Shown here: positions 1 to 11,511 of the stretch, piece by piece | Numbering within the stretch: position 1 is the stretch's first letter | How the letters are laid out: every line of letters begins with the position of its first letter | Source of the DNA: Nematostella vectensis | Lineage: Eukaryota > Cnidaria > Anthozoa > Actiniaria > Edwardsiidae | NCBI RefSeq assembly: GCF_932526225.1 | Contig: NC_064034.1 | Span: 17,434,887-17,498,886, forward strand | Length of the DNA stretch: 64,000 nucleotides | Direction: 5' to 3' | The notes under the pieces: generated by a model | Told to the model about the DNA's origin: nothing | Seen by the model: only the letters and a program-made list of their open reading frames with translations | The model's database searches: none | Made by a program: the position numbers and the translations under genes

Positions 1-692
1 TGCGACAGTGGAAGAGACACAGCTACATTGCCTCGTGGAAAAAACTCACATGACCTTGTAATCACGTGACTTATCTACGCATGCTCAGTTTCACTGTCCA
101 ACAAAAAAAAAGCACACGTGACCCAAACCATGAACTGGATTCAACAATTTAGGTTGATTTGTTGTAACTGATTATAAGTAGGTAGGTGGTAGGTCACTAC
201 ATAGATCTAACAATACTTCAAATTGAATATTGGATTTATCGCGTCAGCAAACTCAAGCAGGCGAAGGAAATCGGACAGTACCACCCATCCCTCAGACATT
301 TATTTTCTTCAAACAAAGTGACTTTTCACGTTTGTTTAAAAAAGGGGTGGATATTTACCCAATCCACCCCCCCCCCCCCCCCCTGTATCCGCCCCTACTT
401 TCAATTGAAATTACAGACGATTTGAATCATTATGGACTATTTTCCTTACATGATAGGATAATATGGTAAAAACAATTAGTTCGAATTTATAACAAGCTAA
501 TAAAATGTACGCCATGCCCTCTGAATTTAATTCAAATCTCGACTCATGTACTTTGATTCGATAGCTCTACTTCCATGCTTGGATTTTAAGGTAAAAGCAT
601 ATTCCATAACCAGTGCCAAATGATTGATGGCCATTACTAGAAAGGTTTATAAAGAGGAACATTACAAGGGACGTCTGTCATCCCTTTTGTTC
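1..692. other. Intergenic stretch, no gene seen
   Basis: No convincing coding exon or RNA gene is visible. It contains a C-homopolymer at about 366-383 next to a GGTGGATATTTACC-like segment, which resembles the C/G-run dispersed repeats elsewhere in the window. Confidence 0.5.
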
Positions 693-966
693 GCTGGAGA
701 ATAACTGTACCCCCCCCCCCTCCCCTCCCTCCTGGGTCACAACCCCTTGCGTGCAAGTGGCTTGATTGGATAATTTTTTTTTTAATGCGTCATTCGATTT
801 TTATTTGTGACGTTGTTGTGTGCAATGACGTTAGCTGGAGAATAACTGTACCCCCCTCCCCCTCCCTCCTGGGTCACAACCCCTTGCGTGCAAGTGGCGT
901 GATTGGATAATTTTTTTTAATGCGTCATTCGATCTTTATTTGTGACGTTGTGCGCAATGACGTTAG
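693..966. repeat. Two-copy tandem duplication, 141-bp period
   Basis: A block starting GCTGGAGAATAACTGTACC recurs at 834. Both copies contain a C-tract, CTCCCTCCTGGGTCACAACC, a T-tract and a TGCGTCATTCGAT segment. They differ by small indels in the homopolymers, as expected of a fairly recent tandem duplication. Confidence 0.85.
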
Positions 967-1130
967 CTCTTGAAAAAAGATAGTTTTATTCCAATCAAAT
1001 TGTCATTCCAATCAAACTGTCATTTTAAGTTCAACACGAACTTTTAAAATGATACAAAGCAGAATGGTTAAACGAAACTTTGTTAAATGACCCTTACAAA
1101 TATTTTATTTCCCGACCATAATCTGGCCAG

Positions 1131-1451
1131 AGGTACAGTTGCTTTGACGACATAAACATTCTTACGCATGAATCAAAACATTTATCCGACCCTGTTGTAC
1201 ATTCCTCTTTCCGTACCTTTGCCAAACCGAAAGCCGAAGCCGAAGCTGACAACGGCAAACGAAGTAACGAGCGATTTGCGAGCAGAAACAATTTCAAAAG
1301 AACATCTTCAAAGGGTCATCAATCAAGCAAAGAAACGAATGCCGAAGATGGACCAGTGGCTCAGCCAGTCGTTGAGGAGAGGGGAGTGTTCAGTAAACTA
1401 AAAAGAACATTCTCAGGGGGTAAAAAGAAAACAACGGATGAAAAAAAATAA
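1131..1451 (+). CDS. Possible terminal exon of an unidentified gene
   Basis: After an AG at 1129-1130 a frame stays open to TAA at 1449-1451. It encodes a basic, low-complexity segment (KPKAEAEADNGKR, then VFSKLKRTFSGGKKK near the end). The same frame continues past the stop for about 27 further codons. A separate 40-codon ATG frame (1499-1621) with a protein-like composition (NRVIIVSDLYFAYCNG) lies just downstream. No family was recognised and no upstream exon is visible, so this may be a gene tail or a decayed fragment. The basis is only codon-like composition, and the call is weak. Confidence 0.2.
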   Translation, partial: RYSCFDDINILTHESKHLSDPVVHSSFRTFAKPKAEAEADNGKRSNERFASRNNFKRTSSKGHQSSKETNAEDGPVAQPVVEERGVFSKLKRTFSGGKKKTTDEKK

Positions 1452-1630
1452 ACCCACAAAGATGAGTTAAAAGTCGTCGAGCCAACTGCAAGTGAAAAAT
1501 GTCTTCCTCAGCAAGGGAGCACGAAGGCCAACAGAAAGTAAATCGCGTAATAATCGTCTCGGATTTGTACTTTGCTTACTGCAACGGTGTCAGCCTAGAC
1601 GAAATGTTCAGGAGAAGATAAATGCGAAAG

Positions 1631-2326
1631 CCGGGGGAGGGGTAGTGACGCAATGGCTTTTATGCAAAATCGACACACCGGGGAGGGGTAGTGCCTAGTG
1701 ACGCTATGGATATGAAGCAAAACAGACACACCGGGGGAGGGGTAGTGCCTAGTGACGCTTTGGATGGCACACCGGGGGAGGGGTAGTGACGCAATGGCTT
1801 TTATGCAAAATCGACACACCGGGGAAGGGGTAGTGCCTAGTGACGCTATTGATATGAAGCAAAACAGACACACCGGGGGAGGGGTAGTGCCTAGTGACGC
1901 TATGGATATGAAGCAAAACAGACACACCGGGGGAGGGGTAGTGCCTAGTGACGCTATGGATATGAAGCAAAACAGACACACCGGGGGAGGGGTAGTGCCT
2001 AGTGACGCTATGGATGGCACACCGGGGGAGGGGTAGTGACGCAATGGCTTTTATGCAAAATCGACACACCGGGGAAGGGGTAGTGCCTAGTGACGCTATT
2101 GATATGAAGCAAAACAGACACACCGGGGGAGGGGTAGTGCCTAGTGACGCTATGGATATGAAGCAAAACAGACACACCGGGGGAGGGGTAGTGCCTAGTG
2201 ACGCTATGGATGGCACACCGGGGGAGGGGTAGTGACGCGATGGTTATGAAGTATAATCGTTAAGCCCTGGGAGAGGGGTAGTGGTGCAATAGGCAATAGC
2301 TGTGAAGCATCTACAAGCGGGGGAGG
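1631..2326. repeat. 54-bp G-rich minisatellite with higher-order structure
   Basis: The basic unit is about 54 bp (CACACCGGGGGAGGGGTAG, then TGCCTAGTGACGCTATGGAT and ATGAAGCAAAACAGA). Shorter variant units contain GCAATGGCTTTTATGCAAAA. A block of several units (about 1767-2016) is repeated at 2017-2230, so there is a second level of repetition. The array decays after 2232. Because 54 is a multiple of 3, open frames run through it on both strands; these are artefacts. Each unit carries GGGGGAGGGG, giving regularly spaced G-runs. Confidence 0.9.
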
Positions 2327-3999
2327 GGGATAACACATCTGTTTTGAACTTGGCTGTCAATTGTCGTGGAAATTTGTTTCCCCGTGCAATCAATTTCCTT
2401 CGATACTTTTTTTGCGTTTACTAGCACTTCATGCTACGTACAATACAACTCTCAACTATCAACGTTTTACAATCAATTCCATCAATCCAATCCAATACGA
2501 TCAATAAACTATACAATGTTCCCCCTATTTATACCCCAATTTTACGCCCTTACAATCAATGGATAATACAGCGCTTTCCTTCATCTACCCACAAACGGAT
2601 ATTTACTAAATAGTTTACATTCCTTTCTTACTACGCTTCATCGTGCTATTTCGTGCTATTCACGATTAAATCACTACTTAATTTTCAGATAAGATAGGAC
2701 AATAACACCTAATAATAACATACGTAATTTCCCTCACGCTATCTTGCGTCACATAAAACTAATAAACTCTTTATCCCCGACATCAAGATATTTTAGATCC
2801 TGATCCTGTTAGCTACTGAAGTAAAGTTAAGTCTAAATATACATCAAAGTCAAAGATAGGTAAAACCCAAGCTCGAGCACAAACAGATTGTTTTGTTTTT
2901 AAAACAAATGCATGACTCGACACCTACAATTAATGATGTATCTGTATTTTTTACCTTGAAAGTGTCTTGAACTAACGTAAAGGTAGCCCAAGGGTTGGTC
3001 GATACCACAGGCCCGAAGGCGACGTCCCATACGACCATTGGGCAATCTCAATATTTGACTTACACCTATTTCACAAAAGGTGAATGGCAAATGGTAAATG
3101 GCTTATGGGTACTAATTATCCGTAAAATTAAAGGTGTTAAAAACAGTTCAGCAATGTCAAAGCCAAATATTGGATAATTGTTTTGATATATCCATATTCT
3201 TCGAGACGCCTAGTTACTTTCGGTAGTAGAACTGCCATTTGCCAATCGCCATTTGCCATTTGCACTGACAACCTTTGAAACAGGTGTATGTCAGAAGCTT
3301 TTAAAGGACAATATCTAGGGGTGGGGTGGTTGGGTTTTGTTATGCGTATATAGGGGGCTCACAGGCAGATGTAGATTTTCTCTGAAGGGGGTAATCAAGC
3401 TTTTAGCAAGAAAGGAAACACTAGGGTATCGCGTTGTTATTTTAAGCTTTTAGCAAGCAAGGAAACACGGTGTCTCCTCTACGCCTAGGGTATCGCCCTG
3501 CCATTTTCTCCCTTAAGCCATATAAAAGGTGTGTATATTAAAAACCTCCACATCTCCTTATGCTTTCAAATGTCGCCAGTCTACCATCACTTTATCGCCC
3601 TTTTGGGCCTTTTTATTATATAGTCACGAAGCGAATAGCGAAAGACTCTTGTAAATAATAAAAAAGCCAAAATAAACTTTTTTTATTCCGTTTCTAGTAT
3701 AAAATTGCGAAATCCGTTAATTTCCTCTATTGCACCAAAGTGGGCTATTGGCTGTGACCCAGTCTGGACATTTCTAGTTTTTAGCAGCTTTTCAGGAGCA
3801 GGAAGAACAGAAATTATTAAGCATAATTCTAATGACAAAACTACGAGATTTCTCTAAATTGACCAAATTGGTTTTACGTTTCGCTCGTACGAACTTGCGA
3901 ACAGCCGAAACTGGTCCGACTAGAACCCAGTCCCAAATCGGGGAACGCCTAACAGCTGATCTACTGTAAGCTGTAAGCTGTACCCGAGCTGATGCAGAT
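2327..3999. other. Intergenic region upstream of the hydrolase gene
   Basis: No exon was identified. It includes a dispersed repeat at 3150-3290 (listed separately), a small imperfect duplication around 3395-3500 (TTTTAGCAAG...AAGGAAACAC twice), and the presumed promoter and 5' UTR of the gene starting at 4000. No TATA box was convincing. Confidence 0.4.
3150..3290. repeat. Dispersed repeat, inverted partner at 61735-61890
   Basis: The segment from GCAATGTCAAAGCCAA to GCACTGACAACCTTTG is found in reverse complement at about 61735-61890, with shared landmarks (CATATTCTTCGAGACGC, GCCATTTGCCAATCGCCATT). It is an interspersed element of unknown class; no clear termini were seen. Confidence 0.75.
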
Positions 4000-6374
4000 A
4001 TGGAAGAACAGTACGAAGTCAAGAAGGACATTGAATATTACGTGAAATCTAGCGATGATGAATGTTGCAGTCAAGAAAACAGCATCTCTAAGAACACACT
4101 CGACCTGTTTTTGCCATTACATTCGGACTCGAGTACACCGATAGTCGTATTTGTCCACGGCGGCGGTTGGATGAGAGGGGACAAGCAAGCGTACAGGCAT
4201 TATTTCTCCTGCTACGATACAAATCTACTAGTTGCTCTTCTGTTTTCCTACTATGATGGCTACGCGAATGTAGGGAAGAGCTTTGCCCGTGCTGGGATAG
4301 CTTGTGCGGTGATTTCGTACCGGCTGAGTAGGTTGGAATTCCCCTGGTTATTATTGGAGTTAACAATGTCTCTTTTGATGTCTTTGACCGTATTGCTCAC
4401 ACCGCTCGTCTTTGTAGCATTCGTCGCGGGCATCGTGTCAAATGTTTTACACAGAACAGAGGATAACTTTAATTTTACCGCACAATCTGGCTCTATTCTA
4501 AGCTACTGTACTCTGCTTCTCTTATTTTCTTTGTTTATTCTCTGGTTCATTGTTTGTCAAAATGGTGATGGCTACTTCATCCCACCCCAGGCAAAATTCT
4601 ATCCGCTAATTCTATCACTAGTTGTATCTACTGCTTGTCTTTTAGTACTGGATATTGAACTGGTTTCATTTGCATCCTGTTTGACTATTTGTATGGTGCT
4701 ATTCTTGCTTCACTCATTTGCAATGTTCCAGCGATCATGCCGGCCTATTGTCAGACATCCCAGCCATATTAATGATGTAGCTCGTAGTGTGGCGTGGGTG
4801 GTAGGATATGGTAATGCAACCAAGAGATACAACAAGAGCAGGTGTTTTTGTGCGGGCATTCTGCTGGTGGTCATTTAGTGTCATTGCTTGCTTTGGACTC
4901 CAACTACCTGGAGAATGTTGGAGTTCCTTTGTCAAATATTAAGGTAAGACCTTTTAAATTATCTTCTTTTCCACCTGGGGGGAATTCGAGACAGGAATGA
5001 TCTTTAGCAAAATCATTTAAAATCCTTTGTTATGGCAAGTTGGGTGTGGCCAATAGCAAAGAGGGATAGCAAAGAGGGGTTGTAGCCCTCCAAAATCCCC
5101 AAATTTACAATGTACCTCTGGGGAACATCTCTCAGGCCCTCCTTAGAGAGAAGCATATTAAATTTTTATGTTTTCCCTCTCCCCCCACCCCCAATTTGTT
5201 GGAACTAGCAAACATATCATTCTTTTTTAGTAATATTGTCATTTCTAATTCAATCCATTGGATTTTTTAAGGTTCCATTGGGAATGGTGATCCCTCACTT
5301 ATAGGCGTTTTTTTATCTTGATTAAGTTAAACAATGTCATATTTTGAAAAGGACATTTTCTTTTTTTTGCAACAGACATTCTTGATTCTTGATTACCATA
5401 AGCAGATTAGCAGTTAGTGTTCAGTGCTTGTTCAGAAGCTAAAATGAGCAGTGAATTCAATGTGACTTCTCAATAGGGCTCAAAATAGGCTGTCAATAAA
5501 GTCAAAACATATATCGTAGCCAATAAAAGCTGTCTTACATTTAGCCTCAAAGGGTAGTCTTAAGTTGCACTTGCCTTGGCTTGAATTATTGCTATTTTTT
5601 ATAATAATGATGATTTACTATGTTGTGGTGAGGAGTAAAGATGATAAATCAATCTGTTCCGACCCCCCCCCCCCCCTTCCCACCCAATCTATATCCTATA
5701 AGCAGACCTGTAGCTTCAAAATATTGAGGAGGAGTGGTACATACACATTGGAACATATTTGGGGCACAGCCACACAGCCAGGCCCCTACTGGTCATTTTC
5801 TTGTAATTTTTTATGATACTGGGGTGTGGGGAACGTGCCCCCAGTGCCCCACCCCTTACCAAGGCCCTGACAGGTAAATACATTCAGATGACAATAATTT
5901 GTTTTATCTTTTCAGGGTGTCATTTCAATATCTGGTGTGTACAACCTGCACAAACTGGCCAGTGGATTTCTAGGCCCATTATATCTCCATCCCGCATTTG
6001 GTACCAATCCCAAGACCTGGACTCAGGCCTCGCCATACCACAGCCTTCAACAGCTTCCAGGAAATACCAAGGAACAAGGGCCCACGGATACCAGCTTAAA
6101 CGGTGGTTCACTTGTGCATCAGACAAGGGTTCCATTTCTTGTGATAAATGCTGCCATGGACTTTCTACTACACGATGATGCAGTAACGTTTGTGGCTTTG
6201 TTAAAGGAGAAGGGCTTTCAGTGCGAGCATTTTGTGAGCAAAGGAAGTAATCATTTATCTATTGTTTTAACATTTGGTCAGAGCAGTTTTAAAATGCTTC
6301 AAAGTTCAAATTGTGAACAGACTGCAGAAATGCTTTGTTTGGAATTTGTCAAGAGAAATATTCTTTTGTCCTGA
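4000..6374 (+). CDS. Membrane alpha/beta hydrolase, ICME-like
   Basis: Two coding exons: 4000-4943 (donor GTAAG) and 5916-6374 (acceptor TTTTCAG), joined in phase 0. Exon 1 has the oxyanion-hole motif HGGGW (residues about 53-57) and then roughly 130 residues with about four hydrophobic helices. It ends with the nucleophile elbow GHSAGGH. Exon 2 supplies GVISISGVYNL, SPYH, a candidate catalytic Asp (NAAMDFLLHDD) and a catalytic His (SNHLSI). This order matches isoprenylcysteine methylesterase/carboxylesterase-like hydrolases, so a serine esterase of an internal membrane is likely; the substrate is inferred. One base appears missing near 4835-4845: the frame carrying HGGGW runs to a stop at 4878, while GHSAGG is in another frame. 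No sensible intron bridges the two. It could be a sequencing or assembly error, a null allele or a recent pseudogene. Confidence 0.8.
4944..5915. other. Hydrolase intron with dispersed C-run repeats
   Basis: The 972-bp intron has GTAAG and TTTTCAG ends. It contains a C-tract at about 5664-5676. A segment around 5700-5870 (ACTGGTC..., GGGTGTGGGG..., CCCCAGT.CCCCA) resembles 25795-25890, so the two are probably copies of one short dispersed element. Confidence 0.6.
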
Positions 6375-7230
6375 AAATTACGGTATTTTGTTATAAAAAA
6401 AAATCAAAGGAAATTGAATTCTTTTACCTAACTTATAATTACAGATTTTGCTCTAAACTTATAATTACAGGTTTTACTCATCGGCGAATCCAGACTTCTA
6501 GTTAATTTTTTTTTGCCAAGGCTGTTATGATTTGTTCTTAGCTATGTTTCAAGATTTTGTAGCGCTTAATAAGATTTGTTTGTATCTCTGACAAAAAAAC
6601 AAAAATACTCCTGCTGATGACAGGTGAAAAAACACCACAGCGTTTACCAAGAGAGATAACTTTTCATTAATACCCGTTTTTTTCTCTGCGTGCGGCGCGC
6701 GTAAACTTCTCCCGTAAGGGAAACGTAAAATTACTCTTAAATTACTGAAAATGTTTATATCCTGTGACCGCAATAAAAAAATCGCATCCAATAACTTTGT
6801 ATCAAGGCCCGGTGTATTACTGGTACCGGTTTATTTTGGCTTACAATCTGGTTTATTCATAAGGAGATCTGCGATAAAAAGTGTCGATTATACTAATTTG
6901 CGGATTAACGCATGCAGTGCACAAAGGTGACGATATACGTAGACAGTTGTTAACTCTTCACAGTCTGGGTGTTAAATTGTCTTGCGTCGCGTTTGAATTA
7001 TTAGTTATTTATTGTAATTATTTAGCCATGTGTGTCAAAATCCAAGTTGCCTTGTGTTTATTTCTTAATTTAAATCACTAACGTCTTGTATTAATTATTA
7101 ATGCTATCGTTTTCCGGGGAGATGCCCGTTGAGATGCGGTCTACCCTCATTCAGCATCAACGACTCGGTCTTCTTCTTTCAACGGCATGATTTATATCAG
7201 TAGATAATTTGCGAGAGAGGAAAAACACAA
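6375..7230. other. Hydrolase 3' flank and K+ channel upstream region
   Basis: No exon was seen. A CAATAAAA motif lies near 6770. The AT-rich 6850-7200 stretch precedes the channel start codon and should hold its promoter and 5' UTR, but no specific element was identified. Confidence 0.4.
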
Positions 7231-9515
7231 ATGATGACCAGCGAAGATGTGGAAACAATCCATTATTGGACGCCAATGGCCCAGGCCGGCTATTTCGGCA
7301 TGGCCCCACTGGCGACATCGCGTTCCTCGCTTCTTGTCCGCCCGTCCACAAGGGATAACGACCGCAGAGTGGTGCTGAATATTAGCGGCAGGAAATTTGA
7401 AACATGGGAGACAACTCTAGAGAAATACCCGGAGACTCTATTAGGAGGAAAGGAAAAGGACTCGTTTTACGACAAAGAGAAACAGGAGTATTTTTTCGAT
7501 CGCGACCCGGTATTTTTCCGCCACGTTTTGAACTACTATCGCAAAGGGAAATTGCATTTCTCTTTGGAGGAGTGTGGAAAGTTTTACAAGGAGGAGCTGA
7601 AATTTTTCAAGATCTCTCCGGACAATGTAGACTTGTGTTGTTTTGAGGAATTCGAAGAATCTGTTAGTTTAAATTTCCGCAAGCCTCGTCCACCGGGCGA
7701 GTCAAGATGCGATTGTTCTGTACAGAAAGTCCGAAAATCCTTACGCCAAAGAGTTTGGGACCTCTTTGAGAACCCCTATAACAGTTCTCTTGGTAAAATC
7801 ACTTATGCAGTGACGGGGATAGCTATTATTGTGAGCATACTCACAACAATAACAGAAACAATTCCCTGTTCTACGACAAGAACCTGCGGGGAACTCCATG
7901 CGAGCGCTTTTTTCATTGTGGATGGAGTATGTGTAGGAATTTTTACTTTGGAATATTTGGTTCGCTTACTATCTGCTCCGGAAAGATGGCCATTTGTGAA
8001 GAACTTCCAAAGCATTATAGATGTAGCTTCAGTAATGCCGTTTTATTTGGATATCTTATTTGAGCAAATCAGCGGAGGAAGTAGCGGCGCCGAGGGATTA
8101 ACAATCCTCCGTGTTTTCCGAGTTTTCCGGGTGGTAAAGATGTCGCGACATTCAAAGCGTTTGCAGTCACTAGGTGCGTCGATAAAGAACTCATCCTCAG
8201 AATTGGGTTTTATTCTCTTCTCGTTTTCCCTTGGCGTGGTGATCTTCGCGACTGTTATATATTATTGCGAGAAAGACGAACTAAACACGTCGTTCCTCAG
8301 CATTCCAGACGGAATGTGGTACGCAATCGTTACTATGACGACCACAGGGTAAGTGCCAATATCAAGGAGTACTCATGATATCCTTGCAATCAATTACTGT
8401 GAATTAGAAGGTGATTTATGCCATATGTACCGCATAACCCAAGTTAGTGCCGATACTTGCGGCTAAGCGGAATAAAATAAAAACAAACCAAAGACAAATT
8501 GCTAGTATGGTCACGTTGAGATTAGCCTTGTTATTTTGGTATCGTCGCATGGTGGAAATCTCCGAAACTTAGCTTCTGGCATTCTCATGAAGACAATTAA
8601 AGCAATTTTTATTCGCTTGAAATTACTAGGTTAATTATTAATTGTGTAACATGTAAAACTATGAATAGATTACAAGAATCGAGAGTTGCTTGAGTGTTTC
8701 CACCTTTTCTAAATCTAAGAACGTTTCTATATCTTGTTCATAGTCTATAAAAGCGATTCTCCAGTTCAAGGTGAATGATTAATTTGATTGAACGCAGTGT
8801 CCAAGTCATTGCTTTTACAACAGAAACCACTTGATCCAATACGTACCCTAGAGCTATTGGCAGGTGTTTTTCTAGAAACAACGTCCAAATTATACCAATA
8901 CCCCCTCTGACGATAGTCATTTCGTCGGCCAGTTGGTAACAGGAAAAGATTGACCAAATAATATCTATTATGTGCCTGAGACTACGGTTTGTATTTGAAT
9001 TGCTTGAGAAAACCTTTTGTACTTTTGTAACATGAAACATGGACAAATGTGTTCAGTGAAACAAAATTTCGATCACGAAAATAGTTTTCCCGCCTAAAAT
9101 CTTCTAGTTCCCGTATGATCGCACGTGTTCTTTTCGCAACCATATATGGTGATAATACTAGCAAGTTATGCAAAGGTTCTTCTTTGCCTTCTTAGCTATT
9201 CACAGGTCGTTGATGTCTCGCTCAATACACGTTTCAACTCCAACTTTTTGACAACAGAACCTCATACTTTACAGAGTAGAATTTAATCTTTTGTTGACTG
9301 TTTTCAGATATGGAGACATGACACCGGAAACCGCGATTGGCCAACTGATGGGAAGTTTCTGTTGCATTGTGGGCACTTTGGTGATTGCACTTCCGGTTCC
9401 AATCTTGGAAATGAAGATGAAACTTGTCAATTTGAACCAGGGAGGGGAGGATGAGGGTACGGGGAGTGACGAGGAAGAGAGAAAAGAAAACACGGAACAG
9501 GAAACAAACGTCTGA
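7231..9515 (+). CDS. Shal/Kv4-like voltage-gated K+ channel alpha subunit
   Basis: Exons 7231-8348 and 9308-9515 (441 aa), joined in phase 2. The N-terminus HYWTPMAQ resembles the Kv4 N-terminal segment. The T1 tetramerisation domain (about 43-145) keeps the complete HX5CX20CC zinc motif, which excludes the Shaker class. Six membrane segments follow. S4 is a regular Arg/Lys ladder (LRVFRVFRVVKMSRH, about 290-305). The pore signature is TMTTTGYGDM and S6 has ALPVPI where Kv4 channels have ALPVPV. The product should form tetrameric A-type-like K+ channels in excitable cells. Compared with bilaterian Kv4 the cytoplasmic C-terminus is very short (about 35 acidic residues after S6), which could remove KChIP- or DPP-type regulatory contacts. 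The single coding intron (8349-9307) falls inside the filter Gly codon. Shal class is well supported; exact orthology is not. Confidence 0.93.
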
Positions 9516-9529
9516 TCCCAACCGAAGAT

Positions 9530-9716
9530 ACAAAGGTCACAGCTAGACTAACATCTGATTTCAGCCAAAAAAAGACAAAGTGGCATCTAGACTAACGTCT
9601 GATTACACCTAAAAGACTTTAGGTCGCATCCAGGCTATGGCTGATATCACCAAAGACAATGTCGCATCCGGACTATTTCTGATATCACCCGGAAGACAAA
9701 GTCACATCCAGGTTTA
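9530..9716. repeat. Degenerate short tandem repeat, about 55 bp, 3-4 units
   Basis: Units share GACAAAGT.GCAT.TAGACTA and a TCTGAT.ACACC core (around 9535, 9580, 9630 and 9690). The copies are strongly diverged. They lie in the 3' flank of the channel gene. Confidence 0.6.
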
Positions 9717-10464
9717 TGTCCACTTATATGCACCCGACTAATGGAAATAAGGCTTGCTAACCAGGCTATCAAGGTTCTCCCTTCCCTATTTTCCCATTTT
9801 CCCCCACAGCATTCCAACATAGATCTCTCTGCAAAGTAACGCAACATCGTCAGATGTGTTAAAGCAACCCCCCCCCCCCCCCTCAAATGTCTCTCTTCCG
9901 TGAAAACCCATGATTTAAACGACCACGGGGTAATAAACCCGACCATTAGTTCATTTTCTGTATATTTAATACAAAATCTCGACAGCTATTTACAATTGCT
10001 CGTTATTATAAAGATACCTGTGTTGACTGTTCAAAGGTCGGGAAAATTAAGTTGCAGCTGTTTTACCAAAGCTGTTTGTACAGTAGAGACAAAATCATTT
10101 TCTGATAACTGGGAAAAAAATCATCTAATTCACACACAAAAAAAAACTGAATTTTGAATTTAAAAAAAATAAGTAGTAGAAAAAAAAACTGAAAAAAGGT
10201 GGAAAATATTCTTACCACATTATAAATAAAGGAGAGTGTAATTAATATAAAGCAATCAACATTTCAATGATGCTCAGGTTGATCGGCAGCCATTGTAGAA
10301 ACGTACCTATTACCCTAATTATCATATTTTATTAGCAGTCATTATAATCTTCTTAATAAATAATAACCAAATAAACACGTCCATATAACGGGAATAGTTT
10401 TTAGGAATATTCAAATTGTTTAGCCGATATTGACTGCTAAAAAGGGTCCTTCAAAGCCCAGTGC
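9717..10464. other. Intergenic, no gene seen
   Basis: AT-rich sequence with a C-run at 9869-9882 and A-runs around 10140-10200. No exon or RNA gene was recognised, and the missing last exon of the downstream minus-strand Kelch gene was not found here. Confidence 0.4.
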
Positions 10465-10592
10465 AAACAGCACCAACAGCGACCGGCATTGCTGGTGAAA
10501 CCTTGCTCGACTTAACACAAGACAAAGGAAATAATAAGGTGTTCGAACGGCGTCAGCGTCACCAGCCTTTCTGATCGATGTTGGTGCTGTTT
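10465..10592. mobile_element. Foldback/MITE-like element
   Basis: The left arm AAACAGCACCAACA...CTGGTGA (10465-10498) is matched by the inverted right arm TCACCAG...TGTTGGTGCTGTTT (10559-10592), with a diverged middle of each arm. The loop is about 60 bp. No clear target duplication was found, so class is undetermined. Confidence 0.55.
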
Positions 10593-11095
10593 TCAAGGAA
10601 GTACCATACTTCTAACAGGAAAGTAAGTCTTCGATTGAACGACGTGTCAAAGTCTCTGGTGCGGTCGAGGCCATTCACAGTTTCACAGTTAACGTGTGGT
10701 CGGGCTTCCCATTACTTCAATTTCGTGCGCAATGAATGGTGCGCTAGCGTCGTATAATCTGACGAACTTTTCTAGGATGGAACGCCGTTTAATCTAGGCC
10801 TTGGCGAGTAACCGTTGACCAATTAATATCCCTACTATAACCGGGCAACGACTGATTTTGTCGTTGAAGTCTACACAACTCTTTGTTGGGCCTTGCGTGT
10901 TCGTGTACCCTGCCATGGGAGGGGTAACAACAGTCCGAAATAGAATTCGCTATCATTTCATCTTCCATCCCTTATGCGAGGTAGACGGTTCCACTTCTAT
11001 CAAATAATTCACCTTTCCATGGGAAGGATAACGAGTTGCACCATCCTATTTCTCTGTACACCGTTTTACTTCGCAAGGTAGGGGCACCCAATCCA

Positions 11096-11222
11096 GTTCT
11101 AGACCGGTTTTATATTTCCTCTGTGTCCCCCTCTGTGAGGGGTGGGGTGGGTAGTGCTAGACTGGTTCCATATTTTCTCTGTTTCCCCCTTTTAGGGGTG
11201 GGGTAGGTAGTGCTAGCTTGGT
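11096..11222. repeat. Two-copy tandem duplication, about 64 bp
   Basis: Both copies contain CTAGAC.GGTT, CATATTT/TATATTT, CTCTGT.TCCCCCT and GAGGGGTGGGG..GGTAGTGCTAG. The second copy starts near 11157. Confidence 0.75.
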
Positions 11223-11440
11223 AGTGAGTGAGGTACGGGTGGACTACTGTGCCTCTGATCGAGGAGCCGTTTGTTGGGTGTTCTTTTAAAGCTCGCTACG
11301 CACACGGCGACGCAATCACGTGGTTGGCTCATGGCCGGCGCAGGGTGCCATTTGTTGGATAACGGGTCATACCTGTACAAAAAAAAAACAGCTTAGAGAA
11401 CCACCACCACCACTCAATGGTATAACTAGAAAGACAGTAA

Positions 11441-11484
11441 TTGCGCTGACGTTTCGAGCGTCAGCCCTTTGTCGGAGCAAAAGT
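11441..11484 (-). ncRNA. Degenerate hammerhead-ribozyme-like motif
   Basis: Read on the minus strand, the order is TTTTGCTC, CCGACAA, AGGGCTGACGCTC, GAAAC, GTC, AGCGCAA. This follows the hammerhead layout: stem I 5' side, CUGANGA-like core, stem II hairpin (GGGC pairing with GCTC), GAAA core, very short stem III, cleavage triplet GUC, stem I 3' side. Two core bases (CCGACAA in place of CTGANGA) are changed, so activity is doubtful. Confidence 0.4.
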
Positions 11485-11511
11485 GAGGTACGGGTGGATT
11501 GCTGTGCCTGT

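Noticed and set aside
1595..2232. Long open frames on both strands with RHYPSPGV or NRHTGGGV repeats
   Set aside because: They are by-products of a 54-bp repeat whose length is a multiple of three; no gene signals are present.
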